Positions 37,694-49,744 of a stretch of 64,000 nt of DNA are shown in pieces. Position 1 is the stretch's first letter. Every line of letters starts with the position of its first letter. Origin of the DNA: Gymnogyps californianus (Eukaryota; Chordata; Aves; Accipitriformes; Cathartidae); the NCBI RefSeq assembly GCF_018139145.2, contig NC_059500.1:30361437-30425436 (forward strand), in the 5' to 3' direction. The translations under genes and the position numbers were made by a program. Under the pieces are notes generated by a model. It saw only the letters and a list, made by a program, of their open reading frames with translations. It had not been told where the DNA came from and did no database searches.

Positions 37694-40600
37694 TAACACA
37701 GATAATAATTCTCTATTGTCCAAAAGATGAAAACATAACATATTTGCTAGGAATGCTTGGAGGCCTATATTCTTTTGTCTGTTTCTTCATTATATTACTG
37801 GATGTTGTTCCGGTGCTTGTGGCTTTTTTCATGATGTTTCAATAAAAAGAAATGCAATTGCTGTTGTGCATTTTCCTCTGCTGCTCTATGCCTCTTGCTA
37901 CCTGCTTGGATTACAGAAAGACAGTTATTTCTGCAGTTAACAAGTTCTCCATCCTGTGCATTTTCAGCATCTGTATTAGGAGTTGCATTTCTGTAGAAAA
38001 ATGTTGTATATTATATATATTATATACTCAAATCTGCAAGTACACAATAGCCTTATCAGATTGTGCTTCATGAACACAACCCTCATACTCGAATTTTTGT
38101 ACATCATGAGTTGTTCTACCTTTTTTTTTTTTGAAAGCTACTATTTTTACAGAAAATGCAGCAACAGTACCAATTGTCTCAGCGACATTCAGCCTCACAA
38201 AACTCGGGCTGAGAAACGTAGCTCCTCAACATGGGCCGCTGAGCTACAGGACAGATACCCGTGCCTCCATCTTTAGCTTTCAGAAATAGATTGGAAGAGG
38301 CCAGAAGAAAAAAAAAAAACCAACCAAAACCAAACAAGTGTTAAATCCTTGCTTGGGTGCCGAGGTGGCCACTTTCTGGTTCATTCAGACTTATTCTGAC
38401 CATTTCCCTTCACCTTGAGGGCTCTTCAGAAACTTTGCCCTGCCAACCGTTCAGCAGCAGCATGCCTCGTCAGCCCTTATATGCCCTCCTTCTCAAAACA
38501 GGAGCCAGGAATGTTAAAAGGCTCCCTGTTTGGCTGACAGACTATGTGAGTGCAGTACAGCCACCTCACTGAGGCACAGCTTTGCTGAGATTTTACATGC
38601 CTGACTTTCTAGGTGCCCAACAAATGAGAAGATGCTGAAGTCCTGCAAAGGGAAACCAAGCCTGCTCTGCTTAGAAACGCTCCATCTCCAAATGGTGGCT
38701 GGGTTTGCTTAAGTTAGGAGCTAGCGGCAATGCCAAGCATCTTCAGCCACCCAGGATCCAGACTGTTTAGTCCTCCTGTGAGCAAGACCCCTGATGTTTG
38801 AAATGCACCCATCTTTCGCATGATATCAACTGGTTGCAACTCTTGCCCAGGAAGAAGGAGGCCTGGGCCCTGGGCTGGACCAAGCCTGGACTCGTATTTT
38901 GGAAGCTGTGGCACGCCGAGAGCAAAGTCCTAGCTACATTACAGTCAAGAATTTTACAATGTGGGAATTTTGACATAGCAGTCAGGACACTCAGTTGAAC
39001 GGGGCAGCTCCTATGAAGTGCATGCATTTTACTTTGGATCATCCCTGCTTAAAAAGCAGAAACTGCTCTGGCAGCAGCCAGTCAGCAGACCAGACCTCGC
39101 TTCTATCACAGTGGTCACCCTAACCAGCATCATAAAGCCAACTTCTCCATGGGAAAACAGTGGTGGGGGAGTTTGCAAGAGGTTCTTCATTTAATACTTC
39201 CCGCTAACTCGCTTCTGTCCTTCTCCAGACACGTCACAGCAGGGCTCAAGTCAGCCCACTGCCGTTCTGAAGACTGCCTCCTGATGGTTTAAGCTGGGAT
39301 GTGAGCCTTCTAGCCAGCGATGCCTGCTTGCCATACGGAGTCTGTATTGTTTGGGTTAATGTCAAATAATTTATAAAGAATAATATTTATTCCTTCTAGA
39401 GGTTTCTTAAGATTAGACAGAAATGTTCACAGGTAGGAACCAAAGAGAGAGAATATGTAGAACTATCATTTTGAACATCTGTGGCATATTTTGGGCTTCC
39501 ATTTTCACTGGCTCATGAACAGATAGTACACTTAAATGTAGATCCAGAAACCAGCTTTCACATACAGTAACTTCTGGAATTTCCTATCCATAACAACTTA
39601 TTATACGAAGCAATTATTTCCAGTTCAAAAGTAGATATAGACCCCTTGAATGTCTACCTATGTGCTTAAAATTTAGTATTGTCTACCTCCAGGTATTTGC
39701 TTGTTACACTAAAGTTTTTCACAGTTGTGCTTATGAATATGTACAAACAAAACCCAGGTAGACTTCCAAGTGGCACAAATGAAACCATGGATATTAGGTG
39801 ATTTTTCAGTGGTTTTTCAGTTTTCATACCAGATGTCTAAGGGTATTGAGTATAGAAGAAATAAAGGCCTTGGACATACATGTGTAATAGCCTGTATCTA
39901 CAACAGAACAGTTCTGAGTAATACCAGTTAGCCTGGGACTATGGAAACACTTGATGTTAAACATGAGTGTAAACAAAGCACAGTGTATCAGATGCCTTCT
40001 CAGTTTCCGAGTGAAGTCAGAGTATGTTTTTTATGTAATTTGCAAAAGTTAACTTTTAGGCAACATATTATCATAACAGAAGGGATGTGAAGGCAATGTT
40101 AGCTAGTAGAATGTCCTGTAATTATTTGGTGGCATATGTAACCAATGGATATATCTTAAAACTGTGTAAGTTCATCGAATAGTTTAAAGTTTTAAAACCA
40201 CAAACTGAGAGGTTTTGAGACCCAAAAAGCTCTCTCTACTGGATGATATCTTTGATATCTGTTATTTATCTTGCTTCTGACAAGCCGGAGAAGTTGAATA
40301 CAAAACCGAAATGTTTACAGCTTCACAATTCACTAGAAAGCGTAATTGATGTTACTTATAAAAATAGGTAAAAACTAGATTTGCCTTTTCTACCATGCCA
40401 GAACATCCTATTTCCTGTAACTGTTTTAATGGCCTGTGCCTAGTGAGAAGACTTAACCTAATTAAAGGTATTCAGGTAACTTCATCTAATAGCAAACAAA
40501 GGCTGGGTTGGAATAACTCCCTGAACTGGGAGCACAGTCCAACAGTTTGTGTGTATTGGTAGGAGGAGGCACATATGGGACCACAGCCAAAATGCTCTGC

Positions 40601-42667
40601 AGACTACTCCGACGGCGCAGGAGGACTGGGGCTGGGAAGAGGTCCAGCTCTCCAAAGGAAGGCTGCTAAGCGCAGGGCTGATAAGCGACCCTGGCAGGTC
40701 GTCGGATGACGGGGAAGAGTGCCAGGAGACAACTTGCCATGGCTCTTGTAGAGCTTGCAGAACAAATGCCACCCCCACTAAACTCCACAAAGGCCCCAAA
40801 AGCCCTTTTAACTGCCTCAGGCCCTAATGAAACAATCTGGGCTGCTGTCACCCTTCTCCACGTTGTCACCCTTATTTGTCCTCACTGGGGCAACTCCTCA
40901 CATTCACTTCCAGTGCAATGTGCCTGCCTCAAACAATGTTTCAGTCAGCCAACAGACTGGTTTCATAACGTTTGCAATGTTTTGAGGCTCTCAGCAAGCC
41001 CAGAGAGCATGACGCATTAACTCCAGACGCATCAGACAATCCGGAAAATCAAAAGGAGCAAAAGAGAAGACTGCAGGAACACTTCAGAGTTTAATTTCTC
41101 TACAGATAATGGGGATGACCGTTTGGGTAGGAATGCTGTCAGACACCTTACTCACTCAGGTAAATAACCATTTATCCTTGCAGCTGGATTTTACCTTAGC
41201 GTGATATCACAGCAGCGCAGCAGACTGTCACACTGCTGTGGAGCCCATCATCTCCCATTGTGACATCACGAGCAAACACTTAGCAGCTGAAGCCATATAT
41301 GGCTTCATGACTTTGTTGCCGAAGAACGGTGCTGCTCACTCTTGTCTGAGACAATGACACTGCCCCCGTGCCCCCTCTTCTGCACAAGGCTGATGAGAAA
41401 AACCCATGGCGGACTTTCCAACGACACAATGATACCATTTTCAGCAATACAAAGAAGAAATCCCAGCCCCATGGGACTCAGCAAGGCTTTGCCCAAAATG
41501 TTCAGAGTTAGGCTTTCAGCATTTCAGCGCAGGCAGGACTTTTACTGTTGATTTCTGTGGGAGGAAAGTTATGCCAGAGACATTGCTCAGAAAGCTCTCA
41601 GCTCCCCTGAGAATCACTGAGCTCACTTTTATACCTTTTATATATATTGTCTTATATATAGAAATCAAAAGACAAGTAGAATAAAAGTAAAAAACTCAGC
41701 TTGAAAGCACAGAGAGTAAAACCCATTGAAATAATAAGCAAGCCTCCTCTTTCCTCAGGCCAAACTCATCCATTAACCTGAAGCAGTCTTCAGCTGAGAC
41801 ATGCTTTTCATTCCATTTCTGTTTCCAACAGTGTTTTGCATTTTCATCTCTGTGGCACATTTTGTAGTATGAAACAGTAAAAAGTTACCAGTCCATAATA
41901 AAAGGTTACTGCCCCACATTCCAAATACCCCAGCGCTCAATTGCTGACAACCTCTGTAGCTGAGCAGGTCAGTGTCTCATTACTGTGTACCAAAGATCAG
42001 AAAAGGCAAATGTGGTAAGAAACACAGATGTTTAAGTTCTGAAAGTATTAATAGAAAAGATCAAATGAATCTTTGGTAAGAGACAAAAGTGATGCTGTAG
42101 AGGAGCAAGGCAAGGGACACAAAATAAAGTCAGAGAAAATGAGATAACATTCAAGATTAGAAGAGATTTCTGGCAGGGAGAAAAGTCTTACTTCTGCAGT
42201 GATATCTCATCACAGAGATGATGGGTTCAGTAGACAGCATGCTCACAAGACTTTGTGGTGATTGTACTGTGAAAAACAAGCAAGGCCAATGTCATCTACT
42301 GCATGTGTAAGCTTATGATTTCTTCTGTGACAGAAGGAGTAAAAGGTGTTGAAGGAGGCTGTTTTTTGATTTGGTGTAGGAATCCAGTCTGTCTGGCAGC
42401 ATTGGGAACAACACAAGAAAGCACCATTTGCAGACATTATTTTAGTTTAATTACATCTTATCATTGAAGTTATATACATGTCAATTACCTGACAGCTATT
42501 AAGCTGGTGTATCATGAAGCAAAAAATGTAAGTCATAACAACCTTAGTAGACAGGCCAAGAGGTAAATGTCAATATTGATGAAAGAATGGTTATCAACAC
42601 AGTGATACTGTTAGATTAATTATAATGTCATCATAAGCTTGCTTGAACATTTGAGTGTAAAAGATAT

Positions 42668-42708
<41 letters not shown>

Positions 42709-43900
42709 TTTTAGTTATATGAAAAGTTACCACCAGGAAATCTGATTTTGTCAGCTGATGGCAGTATCGAAGAAAGGTAACTCCACTGATACTATAACTG
42801 TGGTTTGTGTGTGTGTATTTTAAATAGATTACTCCAAATAACTAGAGTTCCTCAAGCTGAAATAGCCACATGCACCTTCACTTGGGGGGGATAGACATGT
42901 TTCCTATTACCCACGACCAGGAGATTTCCATGCTGTAGTACCTATAGTGCAGAACCTGCGCAGTTCCTCGCCATGCTGGACACATAAATAAACTCCAAGC
43001 AATTTCAGTCCCTTGTCAGTCAAAGAAAAGAAAACTAATAAAAAGATTTTCCTGTCTGGACTCAGAAAGAGAGAAATGAAGATAAAAACTGAATGTACAT
43101 ACAGACTACAGAATTTGAGGTTATTGATAAATAAATTCTTTTTCAGTCCTTGGACATAACACCACAAATATTCATTCATCTGGCAGTGACTCCTGGAGCC
43201 CCTCAGATAAACCGCCACCACAAAATCACTTGATAAAATACCATATCAGCTCAGGACACCTATGAGACAAGCCTGCAAGTGTAGATCAAGCTTAAAATAT
43301 TGGAAATGGAAACATTTATCAGCAAGGCCAGCCTCTGTGGCCTGAGCTTACGTGGCATGTGCTCTAGCGAGAGCAGAAGACCCCACCTTGGTGTCTCACA
43401 GCCAGCTTGGAAACAACTCTCTCTCTGTTTAGATTTTCTTTGCGTCCAGGTGCCATTCCTCTGGACCCAACACCATCAACATCAGTGAATTGATGAATGA
43501 AGAGCCTGATCCTATTAATGCAAGAAAAGAAGAAGAAAAAAGAAAAAAAACACAAAAAAAGAGCGAGAACTCTGGACTGAGCTGTGAAAGTGGGTATCCT
43601 GAAGCTTCCTTCTCTGCAGCGTCAGCTGCTCTGGTTATTATCCTAAACCTGAAAGTGCGGGTGGAAGTCTTGGGATTTATTAAGCCCAGAACAAGATCCC
43701 TTCCTCTTAACAGAAAAAAAAGTACCACCCCTGAAAATTCCTTCCTTTCTGAGCCATGGGTCCAGACTGTAAAGCACCTGAAGCCAAAAAAGTTCACTTC
43801 TTCCTGCAAAAGACCTGTGTGAGGACACTCCTGAAAGAGACGGGGATGTGTGGGGATGTGTGACTGACCCCTGCAATGGAAGAAGGCCCAGAGGAGATGG
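37694..43900. other. Intergenic, no gene recognised
   Basis: AT-rich. Any 5' exons of the IQ-motif gene would lie here, but none was identified. Contains a microsatellite (42671-42705). Open frames such as 43490-43822 (+) are lysine-rich low-complexity and unconvincing. Confidence 0.5.
42671..42705. repeat. (AT)n microsatellite
   Basis: About 17.5 uninterrupted AT units. Confidence 0.97.
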
Positions 43901-43974
43901 GCAAGAATGATGAGCTCGGGGAAGAATGTAAGGAATAATGATGAATTGTCATAAAGAAAGCTGAAATTATCTCA

Positions 43975-44415
43975 ACACAAGGGGGACTGGATGATAACCT
44001 TTGTTTTAGGTATACAGCTGTATCACTCAGTCATCAGATTGCATAAACAGCCTTCCCTGAAATAACTACTCAAGAGTAATATTTTCCTGAGCTAGCCAGA
44101 CCGGTATGGGAGGGGAGTCTGTATGTGACTCAGCCCAATATAAAGTATAAAAACTGAACAACTCACAAAATCAGCTTGGAAGAGAGCAACTGGCTTGAGC
44201 TGGGTTTAACCCACATATTCCTTCCCGGCAACTGGGGGACACACGGTGTCATGATGGCAAACTTTTAGAGACCATTAATGGGAATTTGTACAGTACGTTT
44301 GTATTGTGATTCCACTGTATATTGCAATTGCTATACTGTGCTTGTGCTGCGATTTCAGTATATTCCTGTATCATTCTGCCAAATCAAAGTCCTGGGTACA
44401 TCTGTGAGAACCTGG
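43975..44415 (+). mobile_element. Possible solo LTR
   Basis: Layout resembles an LTR: two TATA-like boxes (TATAAAG 44139-44145 and TATAAAAA 44146-44153), then 'ggcaactgggggacacacgg' near 44227, then an AT-rich tail with repeated 'ttgtattgtgat'/'ctgtatcattctg' phrases ending near 44410. No internal retroviral frames are next to it. Boundaries are uncertain, and the family is not assigned. Confidence 0.3.
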
Positions 44416-46979
44416 TTAGAGAGTATTGGACTCTGGCTGGGGGCTGGTAAATGAGCCCAAGACAAAAGAAGAAACCATTGCTGAAGGCAAGACTTCCTCC
44501 TTTTTCTGGATTACCTGTCCCAGGCCACTGAATTTAAGATCTCCCAATAGGAAATCACATGTCTTTCACAGACTCAAATACTGAAGAGTTAGTTCATCTG
44601 TAGATGACTAGTATAGCCACAGACCCTGAACCTTCAATAGTCACATCCAGTGAAACCTGAAAGGAAATGAGAAGCCTGCCTAATTTGCTCAAGTCCTCCC
44701 TGAGTTAAAAAAACTACAAAAAACAAACAACTAGCCTCATGGTATTCTCCATGCTCCTCCCTAACTCAAAGACATTTTAATAGACCGCTAACTAAAAGGC
44801 CTTTTAATAGCCCACTAGAACCAATTAAGAAGCAGAGGATGATCACTTTTTCAGAGGTTCTGGAATGTGTGAGCCCAGGGCTTACAATCTATTTTCCCTG
44901 TACAATGGGAGGAGGCAGCTACAGGAGGATCACTAGATCATTTTGCACGACAGGCAATAAAAGGCTTGATACTCAATGCTAAATGAACTAATAGTGGCAG
45001 GGATGTGGAGAGATTTAATTATTGCAATGATTTAATTATGACAATGTAATGTATCTATTCTCAAGAGACATTCTTGAAAATTTCCTTCTGAGTAACTGAT
45101 TTAAATGTTTTCTTTGACTTAAGAATATTTAAGATGACTTTCCTTTGGGAACTGTTTCAAGTTATTCATAGTGGATTAAACAACAGCTTTGCAACACATT
45201 TTTTCTGCACACTTTTAAACTCCTTCAGTCTGTAAAATACTGTAAGGCCTTCTGCCCAATTTGTGCAACAAAATGCTGCAGTTCCATCAAAAGATCTCTA
45301 TAAGAAGATAAAATTTCCGTTGAAAGCATTGAACAGGCACAAAGAGAAATTGGTAATAGCAATTACTGTCATCATCATATTTTTGAATCGTGTATGCTGT
45401 TTCGCTCTCATTTATTAATAAATCATTACCATGGCTAAAGTATGGCAAATAACCTGCTGTGCTTAAAACAGCAGAAGTTACAGACCTGAACTTGCAGTCA
45501 TAACAGACTGTAAGCATCAACGTGCTTTGGCAGATTGCGTTTTGGTTGTTAAAATTAGACAATAGCTCAAAACACCCCTTTCCACCCTGCCAAAGCCACC
45601 TGATGAAGGTGTAAGCTGACAGGAAACAGGTAAGCCTATAGACTAAAACCTAAAACAGATCTTAGGAAAGAAACAAAGCAAAAGGGCAACTGGGAATAAC
45701 TGCCTGCTTCCAGAGAAGCATGTAATCGGAGAAGTCTTTTGAAATGGACCTAGAAACTGTTGTGGTTTTAGTTTTACCCAAGCAACCACTTCACTTTCCT
45801 TCTTCCTGCATTCAAACTGGGATTTGCCTTGCACTTTCTTCAGCTGCAAGAGAACTCCTTCAAAATTCACACAGGGCACCTGTACCCTAAACCCTATGTA
45901 GAGCTGAAGGAAAATGAAATCTCAGCAAGACAGAAGGTTTCTTGGAAATCTCAGTTTCATTAATTTGCTGCCGCAGTTGTTAAGACCACGCTAGCAACAA
46001 CATAGACAAGACGGCAACTGGAAGCAGAGGAGAAGAAAGGGCAGTGACAAAGGACTCCCTCAGTGTGACAAGCAGGAATCCAAGTATTTAGCTATTCATT
46101 TTTTCCCCATAAAACATACCTCTGGGTTTGAACTGCCCCAGTTAGACAGAGAAATCTAATACTTTGAAGAGGTGTAAGGAGAAAAAAAGTAAACACTACA
46201 CACAGGTCAGATACCCTACCACGGCAAAAGGGAAATTGGGGCAACAGGGGGAAACAAGTCAACACTTCTCTTTTCAGAAACAGCTCTATTTTCTGCCTGT
46301 TGAAGCATCAGCCCATTTCAAAACATATCTCTCTGTCCACATTTTAAGGATGGAGCATTTTTGCCAATTTCACTGCTTTCTAACTTCCTTGAATGTTTTG
46401 CATTTATAAAATAGGCTTCAATGAAGTGCAGTTGCATGCATTTAAACAGTGTTAGCTACTTCATGCGCAATTGGACAACCACATGCCATTCTACATTCCC
46501 ACCTCCGCTTTTTAACTCCCAATCACTTTTTTCAGAGATGTTTACGAAATCACTGCTAAGGGCAGGTACCAGTTGTGGCCAATACAAACAGTAAGTAATG
46601 CAGCCCTTTTTTGCAGCTGATTGTGTGAATGTAACAGATCCCACTTCAAAAAAAGGAAATTTTAGCAAATGCTTGGGGAACAGATTGTGCTTATTAAGTT
46701 TACATGAAAAGCTACAATTCCTTTCCTAGTCTGGCCTCTAGCAGATAGCCTTCATCTTCTCTTTCTATATTGCTATCAATCAATCAGAGAGATTGCAGTA
46801 TAGTGTGGGGTAGGGCACACTGCAGGACAGTCAACTGCTGAAAGACAATCAGTTGTTTCCATGCCAGCCTTTTTTCCCCACTTCAGAGCTCTGCGATATT
46901 GACAGCCCTCATGGGCCTAGCAGAGTCCACACCTAGCCCTAACATCACTGCATCAGGAGTTGGAGAGGGTTTTTTTAAA

Positions 46980-47031
<52 letters not shown>

Positions 47032-49744
47032 GGAAGAGAGAAAAATTCAAGCCCATTGTCAGAATGGACTGCATTTCTTCTTTGAAAAATCCTTTGATAA
47101 TAGGAAAGGAAGCATCAGCAATTGGGCAGCAGTCCCCTCTTCAACCTGGTACTACTGAAACCCTGAAGACAAGCAATAATCACCCCTCTCAATGGAAGGA
47201 ACATTTACTGGAGTCAGCCATTAAACCAACTTCACCAACATGGAAAGCTTTAACACATAAGAACTCTACACACCAGCTATCTATCACTGTGCCTTAAATT
47301 TACCTTGCTGACTTACTTTTGTTGGGCTGCTTTTCTGGAGGGTTATGATGCTAAAATACCTGAAGGAAGGGCCCAACAAGCACAGCAGCCAGAGGATAAG
47401 GTGGGGGGAGACAGGGATCTTTGGCCAGGGTGGAAGGAAACAGTGCTGAACGTTAAGAGTATAAAGTTACCCTCATATTTTCAGAAGCAGGTGATGTAAT
47501 GCAACAGCTCATTGCAGACGGAGGAGAGGACTTATTTCTCCCCAGTTCCTGGCCCGGCCTTTTTCTCGTATCAGATCTGATACTGTTGGTCTTCCTCTGC
47601 CTCTCCACTGCGAGCCAAACCTGCTGCTTTAGTGAGCTGAATTGCCCCACAGAAGGGCGCAACCAGCACCAGAACCGGTGCAAATAAGAAGGGTGGTAAT
47701 GGGAGTACAGAGCCAAATGGCGGGGGGAAGAGGGGGATGGCAGGAGCACCCCAGCCACAGGGGTGTGGTATTGCAGCAACCCACCATGCCTCAGGAAGTC
47801 ACACTTTAAATTCCCGGAGAGTAAGAAGAAAGGGTGTTTTGCAGAGAAAACAGAAACAATCTGCTATCTGGCCACACATGCCAACAGCATAGCAACAGTT
47901 GTTTAAACGTCTTTTCCTTGTCACTTTTTGAATTTGAGCATTTTCAAGGTTCTTCTTAAGTATAAAGCGTAACAGCAACAAGACTTACGAACACTGTGAG
48001 AAAAACCCGGCATCTAAACCAGGCAACTAGTTTAGAAAAAAGATACAAAATGTCAAGCTAGTTTTGGCAAAGTCCTGGGAAAAGAGGAGAGAGAGCAGTT
48101 AAAAATCTAACACACCATTTGCTTTTTAATCAGGTATAATAAATGTACACAAAAGGATGCATCAGCATTTTTGTTCATCTTAAGTATAGGAAATGGTAGG
48201 GAAAGTAGATACATGGCATGAGTGAGGTCAGAAGTATCAAGACTGGTTTGAAACATTTCAAAATGTCATGCTAAGAGGATATTATGGGAAGCTTTTAAAG
48301 CCATCATGAACACGGCTTGATTAGTATCAGAGCTAGAATCCACACTACACACAAGTTTGACATGGACTGAGAAAAGTAATTTTCCTCATGTCTAATATAT
48401 CCAGGAATTTCAGCTGTGAAGGCTACCATAGGGTTAGCACGATGCCATTTTTTCTGGTTTTGAATGAGTTTTATTGACTAAACAAATTATTGGACAGTAA
48501 GTGCAAACTGCTGCACTACTTTGTCATGCTCAATTCATTTTTAGAAAGGGTCTTAATAAGGCTGAAAGAGAGGCAGCAGCATTTGAGATATTAAAAACCA
48601 GTCCAGCACCAAGCAACTCCCAAAGTCTAATTCCGTAACTGCCCTTTGGTGGATGCCTTTTGGGGAGCAGGGGGGGAAAAAAAAAAAAAAAGAAAGAAAG
48701 AAAAATCACAGTATACTGCAATGAAAGTCACAAATGCCTGACACTCTGGCTAAGTAAGAAAACTTCTTCATTTTATGAAGCTACACACGGTTGAGATGTG
48801 AGTTAAGACCAACAATTTCAAAGACGAGGACAACATTCCACCCATTACAGTGTTTATGGGAACATCACACTCCAACATACTGGGGAATGTATACTATCAG
48901 GGTACTTTTGAAAAGCAGTCACCCTAAACAGTACACTGCCTTCCTGATCCTGCCAACAGTCCAATAACATATATGTTCAGTGCAGCACTGCACTTCAAGA
49001 GTATTTTTAAGTGCCCTCAAAACAAAAGCCTCTTCCACAGCTCTCGTCAGCTATGCTAATGAATTCTCTGCATCTCCCTCACAACACACACGTGGTGAAA
49101 GGTTACTCCAAAAGAAGAGGTTCATTTACATACCTCACCAAAGGGATCCAGAAATTAGACTTTTTGCAGTGCTTTGAAGGCATAGCAAACTGAGGTTGGC
49201 AGTTTTCCCAGGCTGAAATGTGTATCTTATCTTTCTCTATCTTTCTGCAGCACTTGCAGGTGTTCTTAGTTGGCCCAATTCTGCTCCTTCTGAAATCAGT
49301 GAAAACTACTTCCTGGGGATCACCAAAGCCAACATTAAATGCCTTGACAAAGCTTTGCACTAAGTGTACAACAACCTCAACTTCACTCTCAGCCAGATTC
49401 AATTCCCCATCCCCTGCAAGAGTAAGACAGCCATTGTAAAAAAAAAAATAAAAAAAAAATTTAACAGATTTTAAATGTATTCAACCTTGCATCCTTTCCT
49501 TCTGTAAAGCAATCCAAATTTTGTAAACTAAATGCATCTTCTAATTCTGAGATGCTTGCATTTTCAATATATTAAAAGTGTATCAAACTGAAATGACAAT
49601 GAAGAAAAAAATGTGATCTCATTTGTATGACTGCTTATTTACTGTTTTAGAATTCTGGAGAGTCTTACACACAGAATTAGAGAGCATTTAGTTTTTAAAC
49701 TAAATTTCTTGGCCTAGCAAAGTGAAAACTGATGTTCATGACTT
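44416..49744. other. THAP1 3' flank and intergenic sequence
   Basis: Contains the G49 run and the 3' UTR of THAP1. AATAAA on the - strand (TTTATT at 48470-48475), about 1.27 kb past the THAP1 stop, is a plausible poly(A) signal. A purine-rich A/G tract is near 48670-48705. An unexplained - strand open frame at 49103-49414 is discussed in the findings. Confidence 0.5.
46980..47028 (+). repeat. G49 homopolymer
   Basis: Forty-nine consecutive G residues, flanked by TTTTTTTAAA and CAGGGAAG. Chance frames reading it as poly-Gly or poly-Pro are not genes. Confidence 0.9.

Noticed and set aside
43490..43822. 110-codon lysine-rich + frame
   Set aside because: Begins in an A/G-rich tract; the antisense frame is equally open, and no homology is recognised.
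46883..47297. Poly-Pro and poly-Gly frames
   Set aside because: Produced entirely by the G49 run.
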